Shown: positions 1 through 6,014, counted from the first letter of the stretch. The stretch is 8,169 bases of DNA from Bacteroidota bacterium (GCA_013286985.1 JABDEQ010000004.1:1-8169), one strand, 5' to 3'. Translations and numbers: made by a program. The notes: generated by a model not told the origin, from the letters alone.

Positions 1-2
1 AG

Positions 3-347
3 AGTGCCGGTAATCCGGGCAATAACCTGAACGATGACATAGGTCCCTGGGTAACCAAAGCTACAAGCAACCCAAATGCAGAAGTTTTTGCTTTTGGGTC
101 TGGCTGGGACGATAATGCCGGTGGTGCTCATCCTGATCTACATCCGTATTTTAATCCTGATCCGCCGGTTGGGATCCATGATATCCACATGAATCAGGGT
201 GATACCGGGCATGAAGCACAATACAATGGCATTAACCAGGACGGAGCGCTGTTCTTTTATTTTAAAGATACCAATACCTGGGTAGCCATGTTTTTCAGGT
301 TTCAAAACCAAAGCACCAATACAGATGATAATGGTAATGTAAGTTAA
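3..347 (+). CDS. DUF2278 (YukJ-like) family protein, 3' part
   Basis: This is the last 114 codons of a gene that begins before the window; it ends at TAA 345-347. The visible residues contain GIHDIHMNQGD (about residues 57-67 of the fragment), then DGALFFYF and WVAMFFRFQNQS. I recognise this block as the C-terminal signature of the DUF2278/YukJ family, in which a 'heads-up' metal-site-like HDIHMNQG segment precedes a DGALF..F...WVA.F..FQ.Q stretch. The upstream part (FAFGSGWDD...HPDLHPYFNPDPP) is also in keeping with that family. The biochemical role of the family is not established. Many members are about 220 residues long, so roughly half the protein may be missing here. It is followed by a gene-free stretch with a hairpin at 391-418 and the palindromic element at 434-643. 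The frame and family are well supported; the function is unknown. Confidence 0.8.
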   Translation, partial: SAGNPGNNLNDDIGPWVTKATSNPNAEVFAFGSGWDDNAGGAHPDLHPYFNPDPPVGIHDIHMNQGDTGHEAQYNGINQDGALFFYFKDTNTWVAMFFRFQNQSTNTDDNGNVS

Positions 348-390
348 AACTTTGGCAAGCAATTACGGAGCGAAGTAATGAAGCGTTCAC

Positions 391-418
391 GGTGTTCATG
401 CGTTCAAAAATGAACACC
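391..418. repeat. hairpin, 9 bp perfect stem
   Basis: GGTGTTCAT (391-399) and ATGAACACC (410-418) are perfect inverted copies around a 10-base loop. The loop begins with GCGTTCA, which repeats GCGTTCA at 383-389. The hairpin lies 43 bases after the DUF2278 stop codon, so it could be a transcript-end structure. No T-run follows on either side, so I do not call it a rho-independent terminator. It may instead be a relic of the neighbouring repeat family. Confidence 0.5.
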
Positions 419-433
419 TGCAATTAATCGTAG

Positions 434-643
434 GGTGCAAATCAAATTGTCGCGTTTACACACCAGACGTTCCGATGGAACGTTAACACCTGTTTTAATG
501 CTGGACTACCAACCGACCGTCTTGTAAGGATGAAAAATGGAGTTGATCGTCCTGTAAGGACGGCTGGTTGGCAGAAAAAATATTCAACAATTTTTACGTT
601 CCATCGGAACGTTTCGTGCCAAAGCGACAATTTGAATTGCACC
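434..643. repeat. compound palindromic, MITE-like element (~210 bp)
   Basis: The ends are terminal inverted repeats: GGTGCAAATCAAATTGTCGC (434-453) matches the reverse complement of 624-643 at 19 of 20 positions. Inside each end lies a self-complementary 17-mer, ACGTTCC-GAT-GGAACGT at 467-483 and ACGTTCC-ATC-GGAACGT at 596-612, and these also pair with each other. Further in, CCAACC (509-514) pairs with GGTTGG (566-571). Next come two GTA-loop hairpins: a degenerate CGTCTT-GTA-AGGATG (518-532) and a perfect CGTCCT-GTA-AGGACG (548-562). The whole unit can therefore fold into one long imperfect hairpin centred near 539, or into four small ones. It carries no transposase. No target-site duplication abuts the repeats; TTAAT occurs at 423-427 and 644-648, but off the exact left boundary. 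The symmetry is directly visible; calling it a mobile non-autonomous element is inference. Confidence 0.8.
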
Positions 644-688
644 TTAATAGTATTGCATATCATCTTAAAAAGTTCTTTCTTTGTTATT

Positions 689-1795
689 ATGAGTCAACCG
701 CTTAACCAGGTCAGAGCCGCTTTTGCCTTATCCAGGTATAGTTTGCTGGCAATGTTCAGAAGTCCGACTTCTATAGTGTTTTCATTACTGTTCCCCATTA
801 TTTTTATTACCGTTTTTGGATCCATTAACCCCGGTAAACCTCTGGTAATGAAATTGGCGATTATCCCGGGTAGCGATACCTCCAATTTTGTATTTAAGGC
901 GATAAAGGGAATCTCCAACATCAGCATTGTTACAGGGCTTTCCGCCGCCCAACTGAAGGAAGATTTGGATAAAGGACGGATAACCGCTCTTTTGGATATA
1001 ACAAAAGATGCCACGAACCATCAAATACCGCATTATACCGTTCATCTGCAAGCGGCGGGGGCTTCGGGCGAAAGCGTGGGGATGCTGGAAACAGAAATTA
1101 ACGCCGCCATAGCGCAAATCAATAAAAAGGCTTTTCCGGCTAATCTTTCTATAGCAAATGTTGAGCTCACCAAAAGCAAAGGGAGGGTTTACAAATCAAT
1201 TGATTTTATTTTACCGGGCCAGTTGGGTTTTTCACTGCTGATGGCTGGTGTGTACGGATCTTCATTCCTGTTGTTTAGTTTACGTAAAGATTTAGTGCTA
1301 AAACGGCTCAGAGTTGCCCCTATAAAACGACGGACAATTATAGCCGGCGAAATGCTTAGTCATTTATTTTTCCATGTCATCAGCTTTATTATTATGGTGA
1401 TGCTGGGCTTTTTTGTTTTTGATTTTACGCTGATAAACGGCTTTGCAACGCTGGTTGAGATGCTTTTCTTTTCTCTTTTCGGCTTATTTATATTTATGGG
1501 GATAGGATTCATCATCAGCGGCGTGGTGCAGAATGAAAACTCGATAGCGCCCATTGCCAACACCATTGTGTTGCCGCAGATTTTGCTTTGCGGTTTGTTT
1601 TTTCCGATAGAAAATTATCCGCACTGGCTGCAGCAGTTCTGCAATATATTACCGCTTACTTTATTTGTGGATGGGCTCCGTAAAATAGCTTTTGAGGGTA
1701 CTCATTTGGTGCAACTGCCCCTAACCATTGGCGGTTTGGTTGTTTGGACGCTTATTATTGGGTCGATATCTGTAAAATCATTTAAGTGGGAGTAG
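689..1795 (+). CDS. ABC-2 type transporter permease
   Basis: A 368-residue integral membrane protein of the ABC-2 exporter family (YhhJ/YbhR/drug-efflux type), which would move a substrate out across the inner membrane when paired with an ATPase. The order of parts fits the family: an amphipathic N-terminus, TM1 at about 28-46, a large external domain at about 47-168, then five further membrane segments at about 171-197, 222-245, 252-280, 287-305 and 345-362. Family landmarks visible are IDFILPGQLGFSLLM after the external domain, LKRLRVAPIKRRTIIAGE (the cytoplasmic loop expected to meet the ATPase) and LFFPIENYPHWLQ..LPLTLFVDGLRKI near the end. The frame is open from 530, but those 53 extra codons are translated repeat DNA, so I place the start at ATG 689 (MSQPLNQVRAAFALSRYSLL). 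No ATP-binding gene is adjacent, and the substrate cannot be read from sequence. It converges on the SDR gene with a 7-base gap. Confidence 0.88.
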   Translation: MSQPLNQVRAAFALSRYSLLAMFRSPTSIVFSLLFPIIFITVFGSINPGKPLVMKLAIIPGSDTSNFVFKAIKGISNISIVTGLSAAQLKEDLDKGRITALLDITKDATNHQIPHYTVHLQAAGASGESVGMLETEINAAIAQINKKAFPANLSIANVELTKSKGRVYKSIDFILPGQLGFSLLMAGVYGSSFLLFSLRKDLVLKRLRVAPIKRRTIIAGEMLSHLFFHVISFIIMVMLGFFVFDFTLINGFATLVEMLFFSLFGLFIFMGIGFIISGVVQNENSIAPIANTIVLPQILLCGLFFPIENYPHWLQQFCNILPLTLFVDGLRKIAFEGTHLVQLPLTIGGLVVWTLIIGSISVKSFKWE

Positions 1796-1802
1796 GGCCA
1801 AT

Positions 1803-2606
1803 TCAATCTGTTATCCTGTACATTTTTTTCATGCCATCACTTATCATTTCTATGGCCTTCTTCCTGCTAAAAATGTGCTGCATTAAAAAAGAAACCAGCT
1901 TGTTTCCTGTGCCGCTTATAAAAACCGGGGCGGTGCCTATTCTTTTTAAGCATTCTTCAACCACCTGTTCGGGTAATTGGGGCTTGGGCTCCAGCGCGCT
2001 GGCCTTGCCGGGTTTGGTGTTAATATAATTTGGAGTAGCAGTTGCACCCGCGCAGCAAGTAATAACATCAACACCATGTGGTCGCCATTCATACCAAAGG
2101 CCCTCGGCCAGCACCCGGTTAAACGCTTTGGTTGCCGCATAGGTTGATAGATAACCCGATCCCTGGAAACCGGCTATTGACGCCATCACTACTATACCAC
2201 CCTTACGCCGTTTAACCATTTGACCACCAAAATAATGCAGCAACGAAAGTTGCGTAAGCATATTTACTGCTGCTATATTGTTATGGGTTGATACACTGGT
2301 AGCCAGATAAGGGCCGATGTAAGATAACGCCGCATTGTATACCAAAAAGTCAATTTCGGTATCGCCTATAGCGCTCACTATTTGTGCTGTAGCGTCCGGT
2401 GCCCCCAAATCGCAAACTACCGGCATCACCTTTACGCCAAATTGTGCGGCAATTTGTGCTGCGGTAGTTTCTAATAGGTCTTTACGGCGGGCTATCAATA
2501 CCAGATCCATGCCTTTGGCTGCCAAAGCGTGGGCATATGCTGCACCCATACCTTCTGACGCGCCTGCTATTAATGCAGTGTTGCCGTATTTTTCTTTAAA
2601 AGTCAT
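1803..2606 (-). CDS. short-chain dehydrogenase/reductase (SDR)
   Basis: A 267-residue classical SDR, a cytosolic NAD(P)H-dependent oxidoreductase. The dinucleotide motif GASEGMG is at residues 15-21. ARR at 39-41 after the second beta strand favours NADP(H). CDLG at 65-68, NAA at 91-93 and the catalytic set N115, S143, Y156 and K160 (YAATK) are all present. I choose ATG at 2606 over an in-frame ATG at 2651. It overlaps the stop of the upstream EXPERA gene as ATGA, a usual sign of translational coupling, and it gives the normal 10-15 residues before the glycine motif. The C-terminal tail (about 235-267, ending KKMYRITD) is basic and amphipathic and resembles that of membrane-associated SDRs such as the 17-beta-HSD/ketoacyl reductase type. 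The substrate is unknown; pairing with an EXPERA membrane protein suggests a lipid-like carbonyl, which is inference. Confidence 0.88.
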   Translation of the reverse strand: MTFKEKYGNTALIAGASEGMGAAYAHALAAKGMDLVLIARRKDLLETTAAQIAAQFGVKVMPVVCDLGAPDATAQIVSAIGDTEIDFLVYNAALSYIGPYLATSVSTHNNIAAVNMLTQLSLLHYFGGQMVKRRKGGIVVMASIAGFQGSGYLSTYAATKAFNRVLAEGLWYEWRPHGVDVITCCAGATATPNYINTKPGKASALEPKPQLPEQVVEECLKRIGTAPVFISGTGNKLVSFLMQHIFSRKKAIEMISDGMKKMYRITD

Positions 2607-3121
2607 TTGGCTGGTGCTGGTTTTGCCGAAAATGGATAAACGGACTGCCACATGCGGTACATGGCAATCAACGGGAAAATTATCCAGGCTGCATTTGATA
2701 AAAATACGCGCGGTAACTGCGGCGAAGCATGTTCGCCCACTACCTCTTCAAATAATATAATAGTTACGTTAGTGAGCATTACCGATGCCCACACAATAGT
2801 TGCAAAGCGAATCCAATTTTTGCCTTTTGCGTAGGCGTAAATGGCGATGGCATAAAAGGGGCCAAAGAAAATGGAATCAATCCAGATCGTGGCACGCCAC
2901 CACGCAGGCCTTGCCATTAAAACCGGGTCGAAATTGCGGCCATACCAATGCACCAAATCAACCATTTTGGCTGGCGGCCAAATAGGATATTTAAAATTAC
3001 TGACATTGGCAATTACCAGTTGTTCAATATCTACAATATAAGTAATGAAAAATAAATTGACACAGAAAAACACGATCAACGCAATATCAATTGGTCGCTT
3101 AGATAAGGGCAAAGGCTGCAT
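2603..3121 (-). CDS. EXPERA-domain (TMEM97/emopamil-binding-like) membrane protein
   Basis: A 172-residue protein with four hydrophobic segments at about 11-31, 79-98, 104-124 and 139-158. The EXPERA fold is that of eukaryotic emopamil-binding protein (sterol delta8-delta7 isomerase), TM6SF2 and TMEM97 (sigma-2 receptor). The match to remembered human TMEM97 runs along the chain: IT...D31 in TM1, a YP pair, LVHWYGRNFDPVLMARP.WW (residues 56-75), the TM2 acidic residue D82, and IAIYAYAKGKNWIR (92-105). D31, D65 and D82 fall where TMEM97 has D29, D56 and E73, of which D29 and D56 contact ligands. The function in bacteria is unknown; isomerase, lipid-binding or regulatory roles are all possible. 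It is the first gene of a two-gene unit with the SDR (4-base overlap). It is transcribed away from the DUF2147 gene across a 133-base spacer in which I see no convincing TAnnTTTG box for this strand. Confidence 0.82.
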   Translation of the reverse strand: MQPLPLSKRPIDIALIVFFCVNLFFITYIVDIEQLVIANVSNFKYPIWPPAKMVDLVHWYGRNFDPVLMARPAWWRATIWIDSIFFGPFYAIAIYAYAKGKNWIRFATIVWASVMLTNVTIILFEEVVGEHASPQLPRVFLSNAAWIIFPLIAMYRMWQSVYPFSAKPAPAK

Positions 3122-3185
3122 AATTAGTTTTTAGGGTTAAGAAATTGAAGATAGCAAAAAAAATAAATTTATTGCGGTTGTAAAC

Positions 3186-3218
3186 TTTACATAATCGGGC
3201 ATAAATATTTATATTGTG
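3186..3218 (+). promoter_or_regulatory. candidate promoter of the DUF2147 gene
   Basis: TTTAC (3186-3190) and ATTGTG (3213-3218) are separated by 22 bases, with TTTATATTGTG as the downstream half. The layout resembles the Bacteroidota -33/-7 pair (TTG...TAnnTTTG), though neither half is a perfect match. The same pair with a 21-base spacer precedes the other signal-peptide gene at 8079. The start codon is 36 bases downstream. Confidence 0.3.
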
Positions 3219-3254
3219 TAAGCAATCATTTACCTGTACGTCTTTTTTGAAACT

Positions 3255-3698
3255 ATGAAAAAGCTTCTTCTTTTTGTGGCGATACTATCAGCTACATCTG
3301 CTATGGCGCAAAATAATAAAGCCGGGAAGGCCGACTCCATTATGCACATTTGGGAAACTGTGGAAAAAGATGGAAAAATGCAGATATTGAAAAACGAGAG
3401 TGGCTACTACGGCAAAATGATTTATGGCAAGGACCTGCTTGAGGCAGATGGCAAAACCTATAAAAAGGATGTAAACAATCCCGACCCTGCTTTAAGATCC
3501 AGGTCATTAAGAGATTATACACTGGTTTCGGGTTTGGTTTATAAAGATGGCAAGTGGGTTGATGGCAAAATTTATGATTATTCAACCGGAAGCAGCTATG
3601 ACGTTAACCTCGAAATAAAAGATGGCGTTTTGCACATGCGCGCCTTCAAGGGTACACCTATGTTTGGAAAAACTATTAAATGGACCTTGATTGAATAG
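3255..3698 (+). CDS. secreted DUF2147 family protein
   Basis: A 147-residue protein with a clear Sec signal peptide: MKK, a hydrophobic core LLLFVAILSATSA, and a likely type I cleavage after MAQ (residues 17-19). The mature part follows the DUF2147 pattern. There is a W with basic and glycine turns (HIWETVEKDGKMQI), then YYGKMIYG (51-58), DVNNPDPALRSRSL (72-85), GLVYKDGKWVDGKIYDYSTGSSYDV (93-117), DGVLHMRAFKGTPMFGK (123-139) and a terminal WTLIE. The family is predicted to form a small beta-rich, lipocalin-like domain in the periplasm or cell envelope; its role is not established. The length is normal for the family. The gene stands alone, divergent from the EXPERA-SDR pair and convergent with the hydroxylase gene, whose stop is only 8 bases from this one. 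There is no room for a conventional terminator between them. Confidence 0.87.
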   Translation: MKKLLLFVAILSATSAMAQNNKAGKADSIMHIWETVEKDGKMQILKNESGYYGKMIYGKDLLEADGKTYKKDVNNPDPALRSRSLRDYTLVSGLVYKDGKWVDGKIYDYSTGSSYDVNLEIKDGVLHMRAFKGTPMFGKTIKWTLIE

Positions 3699-3705
3699 GT
3701 GCTTA

Positions 3706-4602
3706 TCAGGCGGCTTTATGCTCGTCGTATTCTTTTTGCAACACCCGGGCAGTTTGTGTACTGCCATCGTGACTCCATCCGGGAGGATTAAGAAAGTATT
3801 GGATCTTGTTTTTTAAAGTCGGCGCCTTTTTTACGTCGTGCAACAAAGCTTTCCATTCGTGGAAGAGAATATTTACAGGGCCCAGGTTATCCGGTTGTTT
3901 GGTTAACCCGAATTTAACAGGCTCTGGTAAGTCTTCATCGCGAAAAGTGCCGAATATCCTGTCCCAAATAATCAGCACCATACCCATGTTTTTATCCAAA
4001 TAGGGAATGTTTGATGCATGATGTACCCTGTGATGCGCCGGCGTTACAAATATCCATCCGTACCATTTTGGCAAAGGGACTTTATATTGCGTATGTACCA
4101 TATTGCCATATAACTGGGTAACCAGGTAAGCATATAAAATATCAACGGCGTTAAAGCCTATTAAAGCTAAAGGCAAGTAAAAAAACACCCGGTATAAAGG
4201 CTCGAAAACAGTTGAGCGGAAGCCGGTGGTGAAATTAAAATGCTCTGAAGAGTGATGTGTAACGTGTATGGCCCAAAAAAGACGACAATAATGGCCTGTA
4301 TAGTGCAAAGCCCAATACAAAAAATCCTGAACTACAACCAAAACCAGCCAATAAACAATGGGATTGCTTATCTGGAATAATCTGTACTGATAAGTAAAGT
4401 TAAGAATGAAAAAAGTGCTGCCATTTACCACCAGGTTTAAAAGAAAAGCAAGCGTGGTTAGGTAAATATTTGTCAGCGTATCGCGCTTTTCGTAGTATTT
4501 GCGATTTTCGCGATAGCTAAACCACATCTCACAAACAGTGAGTACAACCAATAAGGTAACCAGTATAATCGCGGTTTGTTGCCTGTGATCTAAATGAATC
4601 AT
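3706..4602 (-). CDS. sterol desaturase / fatty acid hydroxylase family membrane enzyme
   Basis: A 298-residue membrane di-iron oxygenase. The eight-histidine signature is visible: H100YTGH104, H113VTHH117, H170 and H191RVHH195. The family landmark WDRIFGTF is at 213-220. Hydrophobic segments lie at about 10-27, 46-70, 82-98 and 138-163. Relatives (ERG3, ERG25, alkylglycerol monooxygenase, bacterial carotenoid and fatty-acid hydroxylases) use O2 to hydroxylate or desaturate lipids, with the metal site facing the cytosol. Here the substrate is unknown. It starts one base after the aroB stop (TAA-T-ATG), so it must be translated from the aroB transcript. That link to shikimate synthesis is unexpected, and may be only a housekeeping readthrough arrangement. 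The C-terminal 80 residues after the last histidine box are a soluble tail. No separate reductase or ferredoxin partner is encoded nearby. Confidence 0.88.
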   Translation of the reverse strand: MIHLDHRQQTAIILVTLLVVLTVCEMWFSYRENRKYYEKRDTLTNIYLTTLAFLLNLVVNGSTFFILNFTYQYRLFQISNPIVYWLVLVVVQDFLYWALHYTGHYCRLFWAIHVTHHSSEHFNFTTGFRSTVFEPLYRVFFYLPLALIGFNAVDILYAYLVTQLYGNMVHTQYKVPLPKWYGWIFVTPAHHRVHHASNIPYLDKNMGMVLIIWDRIFGTFRDEDLPEPVKFGLTKQPDNLGPVNILFHEWKALLHDVKKAPTLKNKIQYFLNPPGWSHDGSTQTARVLQKEYDEHKAA

Positions 4603-4603
4603 A

Positions 4604-5662
4604 TTATATGGAAGCGTAATAGTTCAAACTTTCACAAAGATCGTCATCCGTAAAAAAATTATCAAGCTTGTATTGTCCTATATGTGTCAATAATGTGCAG
4701 TTAATGTTACCGTTAACATTCTTTTTATCCTTGCGCATAATAGCCAGCAAGTCTTTATAATCTTCTTTTTTTAATTTGTATTTCGGATACAGGGCACCAA
4801 ATACTTTTACTATTTCTTCAAGTTCTTCCGTGCTAAGCCCCGCGCTTTTATGAGAAAGATAAGATTCGCAGATCATTCCAATGGCAATGGCTTCACCGTG
4901 TGTTAAAGGTTTTTTATCCTTACTTAACGAGTTGGTTTCAACCGCATGACCAATAGTATGCCCAAAGTTAAGCGACTTGCGGATGCCTTGTTCTGTAGGA
5001 TCTTCAATTACAACTTTATTCTTGATCTCCACAGAATGATAGATCAATTGAGCGTCCGGAATATTCAGGTCACTGCTTTTAAGGGCATTCCAATAGGTGG
5101 AGTCGATAATTAAGCCATGTTTCAACATTTCGGCAGTGCCCGAAAGAACTTGTCTGGCCGAAAGCGTTTTTAAGAAGTCGACAGCAATAAAAACAGCTTT
5201 AGGTTGGGTAAAAGTGCCTACAATGTTTTTTACATTATCCAAATCAATACCTGTTTTGCCACCAACGGAAGCATCCACCTGCGAAAGCAGGGTAGTGGGC
5301 ACGTGTACAAAATCAATTCCCCTTTTGAAAGTTGACGCAGCAAAACCACCCATGTCGGTAATTACGCCACCACCAAGGTTTATTAATAAACTTTTACGGT
5401 CGGCTTCAAAATCAATCAGCAGTTTCCAAATGCCTATGCAAAAATCGATATTCTTGTTTTCTTCGCCGGCAGGTATTTCCAGGAGGTCGAAATTATCCAT
5501 CCCGTCAAAGTGGGGTTTCACCAGCGGCAGGCAATGTTCAGCGGTGTTTTCGTCGGTTAAAAGAAAAGCCCGGGAGTAATTTCCCTGTTTTACAAATTTC
5601 ACCAGTTCCTCAATACTGTTATCGAAAAAAATAGGGTAATTGTCGCTTTGAATAGTTTTCAT
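4604..5662 (-). CDS. aroB: 3-dehydroquinate synthase
   Basis: A 352-residue cytosolic enzyme for the second shikimate step, turning DAHP into 3-dehydroquinate with NAD+ and a divalent metal (usually zinc). The NAD-binding region has GGGVITDMGGFAAS (97-110), followed by KRGIDFVHVPTTLLSQVDASVGGKTG with the substrate lysine K136. The metal ligands expected from the family are E178 (TAEMLKHG), H235 (LNFGHTIGHA) and H255 (THGEAIAIGM); H239 matches the catalytic second histidine of GHTIGH. The length is normal. The ATG at 5662 lies 2 bases after the stop of the S4 gene, and the stop is 1 base before the hydroxylase ATG, so the three are one operon. The promoter must be upstream of the S4 gene. Confidence 0.97.
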   Translation of the reverse strand: MKTIQSDNYPIFFDNSIEELVKFVKQGNYSRAFLLTDENTAEHCLPLVKPHFDGMDNFDLLEIPAGEENKNIDFCIGIWKLLIDFEADRKSLLINLGGGVITDMGGFAASTFKRGIDFVHVPTTLLSQVDASVGGKTGIDLDNVKNIVGTFTQPKAVFIAVDFLKTLSARQVLSGTAEMLKHGLIIDSTYWNALKSSDLNIPDAQLIYHSVEIKNKVVIEDPTEQGIRKSLNFGHTIGHAVETNSLSKDKKPLTHGEAIAIGMICESYLSHKSAGLSTEELEEIVKVFGALYPKYKLKKEDYKDLLAIMRKDKKNVNGNINCTLLTHIGQYKLDNFFTDDDLCESLNYYASI

Positions 5663-5664
5663 GA

Positions 5665-5871
5665 TTAGATAATCCTGATAGTTTCGCCCCTGAATTCTAC
5701 AACGTCGCCTTTTTGAACTTTAAGACGCTTGCGGTAATCAACCTGGCCATTATATTTTACTTCGCCCTCAGTTACAACAATTTGCGCCTCGCCACCGGTT
5801 TGCACCAGGTTGGCCGCCTTTAATAATTGTATCATCGGGATATAGTCGCCAGTAACTTTAAATTCTATCAT
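5665..5871 (-). CDS. small S4-domain RNA-binding protein (YbcJ/YaaA type)
   Basis: A 68-residue protein that is almost entirely one S4 RNA-binding domain. The family pattern is followed from the start: FKVTGDYIPMIQLLKAANLVQTGGEA, then IVVTEGEVKYNGQVDYRKRLKVQKGDVVEF. The QLLK, GGEA, GEV.vNG and KGD elements are where YbcJ-like proteins have LLK, SGGEAK, GeV.vNGevetRrg and GD. It probably binds structured RNA, such as rRNA, but no specific target is known. It heads the S4-aroB-hydroxylase operon. The ATG at 5871 is the only sensible start. A TAATTTTG box on this strand ends just 7 bases before the ATG, so a very short or absent leader is possible. Confidence 0.88.
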   Translation of the reverse strand: MIEFKVTGDYIPMIQLLKAANLVQTGGEAQIVVTEGEVKYNGQVDYRKRLKVQKGDVVEFRGETIRII

Positions 5872-5878
5872 CGGAATG

Positions 5879-5886
5879 CAAAATTA
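5879..5886 (-). promoter_or_regulatory. possible -7 box (TAATTTTG) of the S4-aroB operon
   Basis: Read on the minus strand this is TAATTTTG, an exact fit to TAnnTTTG. Transcription would begin within a few bases of the S4 start codon (5871), giving an almost leaderless message. No TTTG/TTG is found at the expected -33 distance, so this is tentative. Confidence 0.3.
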
Positions 5887-5927
5887 AACTATTCGCGGAA
5901 TAATGAGATATGTTGATTTGCATTTTA

Positions 5928-5935
5928 TAATTTTG
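5928..5935 (+). promoter_or_regulatory. candidate -7 box (TAATTTTG) of the proline dehydrogenase gene
   Basis: TAATTTTG matches the Bacteroidota -7 consensus TAnnTTTG exactly and is followed by GCACCC. Transcription would start near 5940, leaving a leader of about 70 bases before ATG 6015. TTG/TTTG occur at 5913-5920 but are nearer than the usual 17-23 base spacing, so the -33 half is not convincing. It mirrors the minus-strand box at 5879-5886 across the 143-base divergent spacer. Confidence 0.4.
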
Positions 5936-6014
5936 CACCCTCTTTACTGGTTCGTGGCACTCAGTTTAAATTAAAACAAAGCAATTTGAATGCCCGAACG
6001 ATGAATGATGAATT

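Larger units (their letters stand above)
348..688. other. gene-free stretch dominated by inverted repeats
   Basis: No convincing gene lies here. Short open frames cross the stretch on both strands, but their sequence simply follows the inverted repeats. It holds a 9 bp stem hairpin (391-418), the compound palindrome (434-643), and about 45 bases of leader before the permease ATG at 689. The leader has no obvious ribosome binding site and no clear TAnnTTTG box. Confidence 0.7.

Noticed and set aside
391..418. Rho-independent terminator of the DUF2278 gene
   Set aside because: The stem is good but no T-run follows it on either strand, so it is listed only as a hairpin.
434..643. Repeated palindromes as a possible CRISPR array
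   Set aside because: There are only two copies of each palindrome, arranged in mirror order and not as direct repeats, with no regular spacers and no cas genes.
434..643. Target-site duplication TTAAT (423-427 and 644-648) flanking the element
   Set aside because: The left copy is six bases outside the terminal repeat while the right copy abuts it. In AT-rich DNA a 5-base match is not enough to claim a duplication.
694..1117. Open frames on the minus strand within the permease gene
   Set aside because: They overlap the well-supported permease frame and their translations show no domain or membrane pattern; they are shadows.
2607..2651. Longer SDR start at ATG 2651
   Set aside because: It would add 15 residues inside the EXPERA gene, whereas the ATG at 2606 forms an ATGA overlap and gives the usual distance to the glycine motif.
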